Assembly: GCA_933228675.1 (NCBI GenBank)
Contig: OW121741.1
Span: 56,754,634-56,818,633, forward strand
Length of the DNA: 64,000 nt
Reading direction: 5' to 3'
Source: Stomorhina lunata
Lineage: Eukaryota > Arthropoda > Insecta > Diptera > Rhiniidae
Part shown: in pieces, positions 35,293 to 47,931 of the stretch
How positions within the stretch are numbered: the stretch's first letter is position 1
How the letters are laid out: each line of letters opens with the position of its first letter
Made by a program: the position numbers and the translations under genes
The notes under the pieces: model-generated
What the model saw: only the letters and a program-made list of their open reading frames with translations
Database searches by the model: none
Told to the model about the DNA's origin: nothing

Positions 35293-37589
35293 GAAACTAT
35301 TAAAAAAACTAAATTTGGTCAGGTAACTTGACGTTTCTGTTTAGCACAAAATGTTACCTCAGATGACTATAAATACATATTTTGTAAAAAAGACCGATTT
35401 AAGTAAAGGATTTAAGAGCATTGAAAGAAAAATTTGTATCGTCTAGAATATCATTCATGCAAGTAGTATTTTTGGAAGACAATGTGCGGTTAGAAAAACA
35501 ATTGTGAATGTTTCCTGTTAAAACAGTTAACATACTTTCTTGATTTGATCAAGTTCTGAAGCGAAAATTAGAATATAATAACTATTATTTAATGAGTAAA
35601 GTATTACACCAGAAAAAAATAGTTGCTTAATACTGAATTATATATAACTATGATATAAAAATTCAAAGTTAAAGAACTGAAGCTAAAATTTTATCTAGTT
35701 TGAAGTATCATTGAAGATTTTATTATTGAATAAACTATTACACAAGACCTAAATCTCTAAGAAACATTCTTCGGATATATCCCTAAAGATGGTCAACATA
35801 ACTAAATGTGCTTTTTAACAAAAACTCTGACGAATTATATTAAAATTTTTTGTGGAATGAAATTAATATCCGTACAAACAACAGCACAAATTATTTAATC
35901 AGAAGCTAGACGAAATGTTTATATAAAGTTTTATATTCGCATGAAAAGAATCGACTGAAAATCTACCAGTTTTCACAAAAAAGTATGGTCAAGCGAAAAC
36001 ACATTAGGAAATTTATTAATAAAAAAAAAAAATTATGTTCATAGGCAACACTATATCCTTAGAGAAATTTAATAACTGTTCGCTGGGAATCAGAAAATAA
36101 TCAAAGTTTTAGCTATAATTCGGCAATTACAATAACAACATTATTTCTTACATTTCAGCTTGAGTTATTCTAATGAAAGTAATTAAAAGCTGAATTATAA
36201 CTAAAGAAAAAGAAAAGAACTAATATCCAATAACTCGTTTCTGTTATTTAAAAAATGTTTGGTAATCGCAAGGTTTTAAATTTTATAAGAGAAAATTTCA
36301 AGAAAAAGATCACGGCATATTCATATTAGTTACAGAATGCTAGAACAATTAAGACAAATGTTTAGAAAACATTTTTAAGGGACGAAAATTTTATTGATCA
36401 ATAAATAAAATCAGATTCTTCAATAATGGTAGGAAATTGTCTCATTTCAAATTGGATTATTTCACAAAAGATATGTAGGACTGGTATTTTAGACCTTAAT
36501 TACTGTATACTAAAAAAACTATTTTCTCTTTCGGAAAAAAGAAAAAAAAACGTTGAAGAAGCATAAAAAAACAGATAAAATGGATTGCCAATTATCATCT
36601 TTTGTAATTTTTTACAGGTTGAAGAAGTTAACTTAATGCAAGAGGCATTTAGCTTCATTAACAAAAACCTAGAGTTTTTTAAAGATATCTTTTGAAGATA
36701 TAAGTATTTAAGAAATTATACTTTCGATGCAAAGACTGAATGTGTACAGTGTACCCACAAATAGTTTTAGATTGATATAATGTATCATTAATCGTAAAAT
36801 TAATTAAATCTAACAAAAGAGCATCAAGATGAGTCTGAAAAAGGCATTTTGTTATAATAATAAAAATCAAATTAAATTAATTCTTAAGCAGAAGAAGCTT
36901 CATATGATATACTCGGAATACATTTATCATAATGTAGTAATGTAAATACTTGAGAATTACAACATTCTGAAAGATATATTTCTATATTATTATAAGAATA
37001 TTTAAATACTATGGTACCAGAAAAGTATTTTTGTAACAAAACTTTAGATCTAACTTCTACTAAAAGATATCACAAATATTTATCGAAAGAAATTCCTAAG
37101 AATATTATGCTTATCTTTAGTTTATTTTTAAGCGTTTTATGGATTGAATTAAAAACCACACGTCGAAACCAAAGAAACGCTCATCGGAATGAATAGGAGG
37201 ACCATTGCAGCTACTAGTTATTTAAATTAGAAGACAACAAAATTATTATTAGATATCCAAGATTTAGAGCTGAAATGTCGAAACTGGAGCATTCGAGCCC
37301 GATGAGACAAGAAAATGCTTTATAAACAATAACAGGAAATTAAAGTGAATGCTGCAAAAAACACAATTGAAAATTATAGAATTCAAGAAAAATAATATAA
37401 AATAATAACAATGTGGAGGGCATTTTGGTGACATGTGTAAACTTGACGATAAATTTAGAGCATTTGCAAACTCCTTCAGTAGATCAAAACAAATATTTAT
37501 ATTGGAAAAAAAATAAGCGATGTATATCAAGTAAATAATACGACAATGGCATTGATGAAATAATAAGATTTCATCTTTTAAACATCAAA
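35293..37589. other. AT-rich unique-looking DNA, nothing recognised
   Basis: 2.3 kb with no credible gene, RNA or repeat. It may be divergent H sequence or captured genomic DNA. Confidence 0.5.
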
Positions 37590-39129
37590 CAAGTAAAAGT
37601 GGTATATTCGGCTTTGCCGAATCTTGGATACCCTTCACCAATAGTGTTCCAAAAGTAAAGTACAAAATCGTAAGAATATATTGATAATTACATAGTTTCT
37701 GATTACTGACTAAGTTGAGCCCCACACAAATGCTTCATATGTATATTAATTTTCTTTTGTTCATACTAAATGTAATTCCTAGCTATATATGGTTATACTA
37801 CTATTATATGCAAAGAATCTTTAAAATTAAGAGTCGGAAAACGAAAAGCTTTTTGGTGGCGTCATCATCTAAAATAGTTATGGACCCAAACGTTAGGTTG
37901 GGCAGGTGGCTGATGTCGAAGGCAGCGTTACTTCGATTCTAAAGTGATATGTGTCTATTTTACGAACATTTGATAAAGTTCGATAGACCAGATAAACCAT
38001 GCAGAAAAGATGCTTCAAAATGTAGATGCCCTTAGATTTGCAAGAGCACATCGATTTGATGAAGATTAAGTATTCTGGCATGCAACCCAAAAACACAGTG
38101 CCCAGTGAGGGTTGTGTACTTTAATTCATACGAATTGTCCAACTATTAAAAGTTCATGATTAGTTATGTAAAACTCTGAACTGATTTAGGTCAAAGCTTT
38201 AACAATGATTGTCAATGTATACAAGCCTTATAATTATAAGGTATACACTCATAGTTTTAGATACATACGTGAAATATGTAGCTTTTAAATGAATGGATAT
38301 CAGCTTTGGCGGAAAATTTATTGAAGATTTACTTATTAATCTGAAGTTAGTTAACTTATTAAGATGAATACTTCAACAATAATATTTGGGATCTATTGTT
38401 CTTTCGATCTGTCCGATGGATGTGTGGAAAGTTTTGCTCTAGTTCTTTGTGCAATTATAATATGATTTAATGTATCAGCATTAAAGTAATTCCTGGTCGG
38501 GGTTATATGGGAGATAAGAGTAAATGTGAACCGTGCTCGCCCATTTTCAACGCCGAACTTTTCAAGAGAAATACTTTTGTCAAATGTTGTCCCTCTAGAA
38601 AGTTTAGTTTAGGCGCTATCGCTCTGAATAACGATATTGTACAACGTCTTTATACCTAATGCCATCATCGTATCTATTATAATAGATATATAATTATAAT
38701 TTATTAGCTAATTAGATAATTATAATTTGTCATTTATTGGCTACTAAGAGATTGCCTTAGGCGAAGTTATACGGGAGCAATAGTCAAACGTGAACGGATT
38801 TCTCCCAAATGCAATTAAACAATTTTAATTTTCGTTGATATGTGAGATACATACATACATATGTAGGTTTTGAACGGATATCATGTATTTAGCTGCATTT
38901 TTGTACTTCCTAGGAAGATTACCTATAATTTGATATATAATACATTCTCAAATGTTATCATAATGTTCAAAAGTCAGACATAAAATTAAGATAAATGCAG
39001 TGTGCCTGTCTGCTAAAATCAGATTTGTGGAGCTCCTGGAAGGTATACCCATATGCATTTTACACACAATTTTAGGATATCGTCCCACCCTGAGCTCCAA
39101 AAACCCCAAAAACTTGACTACAACAGAAA
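37590..39129 (-). mobile_element. H element, 3' half, second unit of a head-to-tail dimer
   Basis: 3' terminus at 37590 with hairpin TTCGGCTTTGCCGAA (37607-37621) and GATACCCTTCACCAA. It continues to the GAGCTC ... CTTGACTACAACAG segment, where it meets the 3' end of the next unit at 39130 without intervening DNA. Confidence 0.75.
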
Positions 39130-42100
39130 CAAGTAAGAGTGGTATATTCGGCTTTGCCGAATCTTGGATACCCTTCACCAATGGTGTTCCAAAAGTACTT
39201 AATGTAATTCGTAGCAATCTTTGGTAATACTAGTATTATATGCAAAGAGTCTTTAAAATTAAGAGTCGGAAAACGAAAACCTTTTCGGTGGCGTCATCAT
39301 GTAGAATAGTTATGCACCCAAAGGTTAGGTTGGGCAGATGGCTGATGTCTAGGGAAGCTTCACTTGGGTTCTAAAGTGGTCCCTTTGTGAAAGATAATGA
39401 TTACTAGACTACAAGTAGAGAATGCATATTTAAGCCAGCCAGTAGCTTCGAAATAAAATAGACACATATTTTACGAACATTTAATAAAGTTCGATAGACC
39501 AGATAAACCATGCAGAAAAGATGCTTCAAAATGTAGATGCCCTTACATTTGCAATAGCACATCGATTTGATAAAGTTTAAGTATTCTGACATGCAACCCA
39601 AAAACGCTGTGCCCAGTGAGGGTTGTGCACTTTAATTCGTACGAATTATCCAACTAGTAAAAGTTCTTGATTAGTTATGTAAAACTCTGAAGTTAGCGGA
39701 CTGATTTAGGTCAAAGCTTTAACAATGATTGTCAATGTATACAAGCCTTAAAATTATAGGGTATACACTCTTAGTTTTAGATACATACGTGAAATATATA
39801 GCTTTTGAATGGATGGTTATCAGCTTTGTCGGAAAAGTTTACTTATTAATTTGAAGTTAGTTAATTAATTAAAATGAACACTTCATCAATAATATTTGGG
39901 ATGTATAGTTCTTTCGATCTGTCCGATGGATGTTTGGAAAGTTTTGCTCTAGTTCTTTGTGCAATTTTAATGTGATTTAATTTATCAGCATTAAATCGAT
40001 TCCCGGTCGGGTTTATATGGGAGATTTCACTAAATGTGAATAGAGCTCGCCCATTTTCAATATCGAACTTTTCAAGAGATCAGAAATACTTTTGTCAAAT
40101 GTTGTCTCTCTAGAAAGTTTATTTTAGGCGCTATTGTCCTGAATATCAATATTGTACAACGTCTTTATACTAAATGTCATCATCGTATCTATTATAATTT
40201 GTCATTTATTAGCTACTAAGAGATTGCCTTAGGCGAAGTTATACGGGATCAATTGTCAAACGTAAACGGATTTCTCCCAATTGCAATTAAAAAATTTAAA
40301 ATTTTGTTGATATGTGAGATACTTACATACATATGTAGGTTTTAAACGGATATCATGTAAATAGCTGCATTTTTGTACTTCCTAGGATGATTACCTATAA
40401 TTTGATATATAATACATTCTCAAATGTTATCATAATGTTCAAAAGTCAGACACAAAATTAAGATAAATGCAGTGTGTCTGTCTGCTAAAACCAGATTTGT
40501 GGAGCTCCTGAATGGTCCCACCCTGAATTTCAACATTTTCGATCAAAACACCATCGCTTTAACGCTAAATTATATCTACCACAAATAACAGAATGCATCA
40601 GGATTTAGATAATCCCCTGCGATGGACGCTATTAAACTTCATCAAAATAAACATCTGAGATATCGACAAAACAGGAGCTCCAAAAACTTGACTACAACAG
40701 AAAAAAGGACAGACAGGTAGACGGACGGACAAACAAACAGACGGACGGACGGGCAAACAAACAGACGGACGGAGGTTGCGAAATCGATTCTTGTGCCGAT
40801 TCTGAGTTGATCGGTACAATTTGAATGGTATTCATAATCAGATTTGTGGAGTATATATATCAGATTTTAGAATCCTCCCATAAAGAACGATGTCAAATTT
40901 CATCACAATCGGTCCATAAACACCTGAGATATCGCTGAAACAATACTTACAAAATGTAAACAAAATTTCTTAGACACGTACTTTGGGCAATTTGCTGTAC
41001 ATCAAATGTAGTGTTATGGCGATATCTCAATTGTTTATGGACCGCTTTTGATAAAATTTAATAACGTGCTTGGTGGGGGAATTTCCTAAAATCTGATATA
41101 AAATTTATATAGGTCCACACTAAAGGAGGATAGTTTTTCCTATTTCTGCATTTAATTTTTTCAACAAACATTCTCTAATGTGTACTTTGGGCAATTTGCG
41201 ATACATCAAATTCAGTGTTTTGGCGATATCTCAGTTGTTTATGGACCGATTTTGATAAAATTTTACAGAGTGCTTTGGGAAAATATTTTCTACAATCTGA
41301 TATATAACATATTATCACACGTACACCATGAGTATCTCTTTTCTCTTGTTATTTAAAAGTGTGTTTCAATCAAAAATTTTCAAATTTTCGTCTAATTTTT
41401 GGTATTTTTTCGATATTTTCGGTGTTTATAAACCGATTTTAATGAAATTTAATAGCGTTCATTGCGGGAGAATTTCCTAAAATCTGATATATAATTTATG
41501 TAAGTCCATCCTCCAGGGGCTTCAGAAACGTGATTTCAACAGACAGACAGACAGACGGACAGACAGACAGACGGACATCGCTTAATCGATTCTGAGTCGA
41601 TCGGTATAATTTTTATGGGGTCTACGATCACTAATAAAAAAATTACAAACGGAATCACAAACTTATAAAAAGGACAGACAGGTAGACGGACGGACGGACA
41701 AACAGACGGACGGACGTCGCGAAATCGATTCTCCTGCCGATTCTGAGACGATCGGTACAACTTGAATGGTATTCATAATCAGATTTGTGGAGTTTATATC
41801 AGATTTTAGGAAATCCTCCCACAAAGAACGCTGTCAAATTTCATCACAATCGGTCCATAAACACCTGAGATATCGCTGAAACAATACTTACAAAATGTCA
41901 ACAAAATTTCTTAGACACGTACTTTGGGCAATTTGCTGTACATCACATGTAGTGTTTTGGCGATATCTCAGTTGTTTATAGACCGCTTTTGATAAAATTT
42001 TATAATGTGCTTGGCGGGAGAATTTCCTAAAATCTGATATAAAATTTATGTATGTACGTGCTCCAGGAGAATGGGTTTTCCTATTTCTGCATTTCATTTT

Positions 42101-42497
42101 TTCAACAAACATTCTCTAACGCGTACTTTGGGCAATTTGCGATACATCAAATTTAGTGTTTTGGTTGTATCTCAGTTGTTTATAGACCGATTTAAATTCC
42201 GATTAAAATTTTACAGAGTGTTTTGGAGAACCATTTCCTACAATCTGATATATAATATATTATCACATGTACACCAGGAGTATCTTTTTTCTCTTATTAT
42301 TTAAAAGTGTGTTTTAATCAACATTTTTTAAATTTTCGTCTAATTTTTGGTATTTTTTCGATATTTTCGGTGTTTATAAACCGATTTTAATGAAATTTAA
42401 TAGCGTTCATTGCGGGAGAATTTCCTAAAATCTGGTATATAATTTATGTAGATCCATCCTCCAGGGGCTTCAGAAACTTGATTTCAACAGACAGACG

Positions 42498-42544
<47 letters not shown>

Positions 42545-42675
42545 GGACATCGCTTAATCGATTCTCCTCCTGATTCTGAGTCGATCGGTATAATTTTTAT
42601 GGGGTCTACGTTCACTAATAAAAAAATTACAAACGGAATCACAAACTTATAATACCCTTTCACCTATTGGTGAAA
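39130..42675 (-). mobile_element. H element, full-length copy (first unit of the dimer)
   Basis: From CAAGTAAGAGTGG and hairpin (39130-39165) through GTTGCATGCCAGAAT-type, CGGACGGAC and CAGACAGAC microsatellites (about 40700-40760, 41540-41575, 41675-41715, 42490-42550) to the 5' end CACCTATTGGTGAAAAAG at 42675. The core block (GATATCTCAGTTGTTTATGGACCG ... ) is duplicated: about 40860-41620 and 41760-42630. No protein is encoded. Confidence 0.78.
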
Positions 42676-44657
42676 AAGAGGTAAAAATGTCATTTAATTA
42701 AACAGCAACAATATTTTCACCATTGGTTTTGAGACGTACTGGATAACATTACCCTTTGTAATTTCAAGCGGTGAAGTGGATGTAAAAATAAACTTCTGTA
42801 TATTAAAACTAAACTATAATAATTAATATGTAAAAAAAATCCACCAATACTTGGCATTAATGCATATTTAATTAAAGTTTTATTTAGTGTGCCAACAACT
42901 CTATGTTCGATGCCAATAAATCAATATTCTGTAAATTATTTTTAGCGAAATTTTTAGAACTATCATCTTCATTGACTAAGTATCCATGATGGGTAAAATA
43001 GTGTTAATTTCTTTAGATTCTAGATTAAAACTATTTGAAAAGCAGTTGGTTTCGGTAGGAAAACTCTACATTTATCTCTGTATGTGATAAATGGATATTT
43101 ATAGTAAATTAATCTAACTGGGCAAAATGACGTAATCTTAACTAATATGAATTAGCAGAAATTATGAGACAAAGAAAATACCACCCTTTTCTTAACATTT
43201 AATTCTATCGCTTTAGGGAAAATAGAACATATACAAATTAACTAAAAAATTTCCGGCAGTTAATTTTTAGTAATTAATGTACTGATTAAATCAATTCATT
43301 TATGTTTGAGCAATGAGTAATAAAAAGTATTGCGATTAGGACAAATTTTGACTACAAAATATTAATGGAAATGTTTTGATATTAAGCATGGTATTACTGA
43401 TGAAATGTTTCGAAACAGAAAGACTTTTTGTGGAACTCATTAAAAAAATACTGCAAAGTTTATAATGACCGTAAACATTAATAGAAATTATGGACTTGTG
43501 AAAGAATAGACTAAAGTGATAATGGATTTTTATCTAAACCATACCAGAAAGCCATTTACTTTTGAATATCATTTTCTGCAGATATTGTAGATGCTGATAT
43601 CTTGTGACTTAAAACTCATTTACAAGGAACACCAGCGAATAATTAGTACGGAGTTTTTAACTAAAAAGAAATTATACTATACCTATTAAAGAATCTTAAT
43701 TCCCATAAGTTTAGGCAAAAGGTAAACAATTCACAAAAGTGATGCATGCAAAAAAATAATGTACAAATTCATTTTATGAGTAGCTTATAGTAGAGCAACT
43801 ACAGCATTAGTTCTTTACATATTTGAAATTTGTTAGATTCCTAGACCGCCAACAAATACAGATTCATTCAAAAGCTTAAACGCTTGCGAACTGATACATG
43901 TACTAATGACCAACAACATGATATACATTATTTTTAAACACATCATAAAGATAGAGTAACAAATCCATGAAAAACAAGTGCTAAAATAATGTCTATGCGA
44001 AACTTGAACATATCTTGAAACAAGAGGTAGTTTATGTTATATGCTTTAGATTGTTATAAAGTTAGATAAATACTTCAGAAATAATATTTGGAAAGTATTG
44101 TTTTTTTCAATTTGGCAAGCCTTTTGTTCTTAGGGTATACTTAGACTCTTTAATTGATTGATATTGTATATAGATTTTGAAGGGATATTTTCAAAATTAT
44201 TTTTTTCAATTTTATTAAGTTGTTTTTTGTGTTAATGACGGAAATATTACCTATATTTTGATATGTTAAACTTACATAAATTGGACCTAAAATACATTTA
44301 AAAGTTAAACGCAAAAGTTCTATATTGTTCAAAATTTTGTATCCTGATTTCGGTGTCTTGACTTTATATCTGGTAACTAACAAATATCACAACATTTTAA
44401 AATACGTGTATATCTTTTTCTTATAGGAAAAGCACATGGTTAATCTTGAATGTCTGTGAATTTAGTAGGCAGAATTAGTACCAATATATACAATTATATA
44501 TAATTAATATATTAACCTATAGGTTCAGTTAGATTTTTATACATATGTATATGTATGGTTTTGAACGTATACCATTGTAATGAGTTGTCTTTTGCATAAT
44601 TCATAAAAAGATTACCTACAATTTAATATAAATATACTTATTATATGTCGCAAATAA
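42676..44657. other. AT-rich DNA; right part is divergent H sequence
   Basis: 42676-43950 shows nothing recognisable. From about 44040 the text resembles H elements (ATAAATACTTCAG-AATAATATTTGGAAAGTATTG; GGTTTTGAACGTATACCATTG), interrupted at 44658 by the TIR transposon. Confidence 0.5.
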
Positions 44658-45290
44658 CACTAGGCAACAGCCATTTTGTTATTTGTTTCTACCATACTTT
44701 TTCTCATGGATTTGGACCTGCTGAACACGAAAATGAATTTTAAAAATTTTTCTGTCGATTGGTTTGCGAGATACAAATTTTTTAATTTTTTTTTTTTAAT
44801 TTTTGGAGGTACATTTACTATTTTGAGCATATCTTTAGTCTTCTTTGACCTATTTTATCCTACTACTACTCAAATTAAAGACAATTGAGCCGTCTACAAC
44901 TTATTCTCAAATTTTCAAATCGGGTTAGTAGTTTTGATGTTGGCGGCTTAAAAAGGTTAAAAAACTGGGTTTTTTTAGTAAAAATGTGGCTAAAAATTCA
45001 TATAAAAATTCATATAAAATATAAAACGCGATGTTAACAGCGATTTTAATTTTTTTACGTCTAGCTGACACTTTTCCAAAGAAAATAAGCCCTTACTTAA
45101 CAAAATCTGATGACAAATGGCCGACTTATTATTTTTTTGGTAAACGACCGAAATTCCGCTATTTCACGATTTTTTGATTTTCAATATTTGCACAGCTTAC
45201 CTACCCAACGCAAACGAATAAATACATTTGAACTTAATTTAAAATAAACAAATTAGTCTTTTTTAATTTATTTACAGCACTACATGCTCA
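44658..45290 (+). repeat. Left terminal inverted repeat
   Basis: Runs from CACTAGGCAACAG to CAGCACTACATGCTCA. Compared with the right arm it differs in the outermost 30-40 bases (CAACAGCCATTT against TCACAAATAACAAAC) and then by scattered single changes. Confidence 0.9.
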
Positions 45291-45388
45291 TACATATTTA
45301 AACATAAGGAGACACGGTTATCAATTGCATTTCAAAACTGTCTGTGAAAGTGTAAAGAAGTTAATATTTAGAAAACGCAAGGAAGACA

Positions 45389-47115
45389 ATGAGTAAAAGA
45401 CTACGTGTGTTCGAGTGTTTGAACGATCCAGACAATTTCTGCAATGTTTGTGGCCAGTTTATAAAAAAAAATCACGCACACAAGTTTACTCCAGCAGTAC
45501 AATTGCACTATTTGAATTATTTTGGTATTTCACCAAATATCACAGAACCATGGACACCTAAGTCGCTGTGTGATCTTTGCTATATAATCTTAACCAACTG
45601 GGCAGCTGGCGGAAGGTAAGAATTTTTATTTAAACACATTATACATAGCGAATATAGTAATTTATTTTAATTTTAGCCGCCATATGAAATTCGATACACC
45701 AATGATGTGGAAAAAGCCGCTATGCCATTCCACAGACTGTTATTTTTGCCTCACCACAAACAGTGGGGTAGGAAGATTTTTTAAATGGAACTACGCTCAA
45801 GTGGGATCGTTTGCGCTTCCAGTACCACATTCGCATGATGTGCCATATCCAGTGTGCCCTGGTGCATCTCTTCAAAAAGCAGAATCGTCAGAAGAAGAGT
45901 CCGAGTCAAATGCAAGCGAATTTCAGCCGGGTGCAAAGCGAAAATTACTGTCACAGGCCGAACTAAACGATTGGGTGCGCGATTTTGGTCTCACTAAGGA
46001 GAAATCCGAACTTTTTGCGTCTCGGATGACACAGTGTGGATTTGCGGCTTCAGAAGTGAAAGTAACAGCGTACAGAAACCGTCACAAGGAGTATGCAAAA
46101 TTTTATACAAAGAAAGACCAAATATGTTTTTGCAGGGACATTTCAGGCTTGTTCCAAGAGCTTCACCAAATTCACAACCCCAACGAATGGAGGTTGTTTA
46201 TTGACAGCAACAAAGAGAGCTTGAAGGCAGTTCTCTTACATAATGGGAATGAAAAGCCATCTGTTCCTATTGCTCATGCGGTTCATTCAAAGGAGAACTA
46301 TGAAACTGTGGACATTTTGCTGAAATGCATAGAGTATAGGAAATACAATTGGAAAATATGCGCCGACCTTAAAGTTGTGGCCATTCTGTGTGGACTCCAA
46401 GGAGGCTATACGCGACATTGCTGTTTTCTGTGCCTTTGGAATAGCCACGCTGATGATCAGCATTATATAAAATGTACGGTACGAACGAAACCTGTAGTTG
46501 GAGAAGCGAATGTTCAGCGCAAACCACTAATAGAGAACCGTGAAAATATAATACTTCCGCCGCTGCACATAAAATTGGGTTTGATTAAAAATTTTGCCAA
46601 AAAATTAGACAAAGAAGGTGAAGCTTTTGCCTATTTACGGTCAATTTTCCCTTACCTTTCGCTGACAAAAATTAAAAAAAGGAGTCTTCGCAGGACCCGA
46701 GATAAAAAAAAATTTGAAAGATGAAAAATTCCCAAAGCTGTTATCACCCATCGAAGCCGCAGCATGGAATTCCTTCAGGCTTGTTGTGGAAAACTTTTTA
46801 GGAAACAACAAAAGCCCGAATTATAAGGACATAGTTGAGGATCTGGTAAAGAACTATGAAGCCATGGGAGTGCACATGTCACTTAAAATACACTTTCTGC
46901 ATTCTCATTTGGATTTTTTCCCTGAGAATTTAGGAGACGTGAGCGACGAACACGGCGAGCGCTTTCATCAGGAATTGAAGGCTATGGAACGACGCTATCA
47001 GGGCATCTATGACACGGCTATGATGGGTGACTATATTTGGACCCTAATACGTGAGACCGATTGCAGCGAATACAAAAAACAAAGAAGAAGTCAGCAGTTT
47101 TTCCACATGGCATAA
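45389..47115 (+). pseudogene. Transposase-like protein, two exons, one homopolymer frameshift
   Basis: Exon 1 is 45389-45615; the 61-bp intron 45616-45676 (GTAAG...TTTTAG) joins GG-AG|C-RHMKFD in frame; exon 2 runs to the stop at 47113-47115. The N-terminus has paired cysteines (CNVCGQF, CDLCYI, CHSTDCYFC) that suggest a zinc-binding domain. After an acidic Ser/Glu stretch come ICADLKVVAILCGLQGGYT, CCFLCLWNS, LPPLHIKLGLIKNFAKKLD and, in the shifted part, HSHLDFFPENLGD and SDEHGERFHQE. Asp in CADLK and Glu in DEHGERF are candidate catalytic residues. A seventh A in the run 46674-46680 shifts the frame; otherwise it is open for about 550 codons. I recognise the protein type as widespread in arthropod genomes but cannot name the family with certainty. 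Confidence 0.8.
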
Positions 47116-47194
47116 AATGTACACTTATTGCAGCGAATACAAAAAACAAAGAAGAAGTCAGCAGTTTTTCCACATGGCATAAAATGTACACTTA
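47061..47194 (+). repeat. 67-bp tandem duplication over the transposase stop codon
   Basis: 47061-47127 and 47128-47194 are identical or nearly so. The unit starts at TTGCAGCGAATAC, contains the last 15 codons and the stop, and ends ACACTTA. Confidence 0.9.
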
Positions 47195-47288
47195 TATCTT
47201 TGTTTTTACTCATTTTTTTTTGTGCGTTGATTTGCTTAATTTAATTAGTTAGTTTAATTTCGTTAGTTTAGCTAATTGTGCGATACAT

Positions 47289-47928
47289 TGAGCATGTAGT
47301 GCTGTAAATAAATTAAAAAATAATATACGAAGACTAATTTGTTTATTTTAAATTAAGTTCAAATGTATTTATTCGTTTGCGTTGGGTAGGTAAGCTGTGC
47401 AAATAATGAAAATCAAAAAATCGTGAAATAGCGGAATTTCGGTCGTTTACCAAAAAAATAATAAGTCGGCCATTTGTCATCAGATTTTGTTAAGTAAGGG
47501 CTTATTTTCTTTGGAAAAGTGTCAGCTAGACGTAAAAAAATTAAAATCGCTGTTAACATCGCGTTTTATATTTTATATGAATTTTTCAGCCACATTTTTA
47601 CTAAAAAAACCCAGTTTTTTAACCTTTTTAAGCCGCCAAAATCAAAACTACTAACCAGATTTGAAAATTTTCTGAGAATAAGTTGTAGACGGCTCAATGG
47701 TCTTTAAGTAGTAGTAGGATAAAATAGGTCAAAGAAGACTAAAGATATGCTCAAAATAGTAAGTGTACCTCCAAAAATTAAAAAAAAAAATTAAAAAATT
47801 TGTATCTCGCAAACCAATCGACAGAAAAATTTTTAAAACTCATTTTCGTGTTCAGTAGGTCCAAATCCATGAGAAAAAGTATGCTAGAAACAAATAACAG
47901 ACAAAAGTTTGTTATTTGTGACCTAGTG
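47289..47928 (-). repeat. Right terminal inverted repeat
   Basis: Inverted copy of 44658-45290, ending CCTAGTG at 47928 next to the TAA duplication. Confidence 0.9.
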
Positions 47929-47931
47929 TAA

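Larger units (their letters stand above)
44658..47928 (+). mobile_element. DNA transposon with about 640-bp TIRs, CACTAGG ends and TAA target duplication (CMC-like candidate)
   Basis: Both ends read CACTAGG inward and are flanked by TAA (44655-44657 and 47929-47931). The arms 44658-45290 and 47289-47928 are about 95% alike over their whole length by eye. One two-exon transposase lies between them. CACTA-type ends plus a 3-bp duplication suggest the CMC (CACTA/Mirage/Chapaev) assemblage, Chapaev3 being one option; I cannot prove the superfamily. It sits inside a divergent H element. Confidence 0.85.

Noticed and set aside
41780..42630. CRISPR-like spaced repeats in the H core
   Set aside because: Units of 180-205 bp are degenerate and partly inverted, in a eukaryotic TE; there are no uniform spacers and no cas genes.
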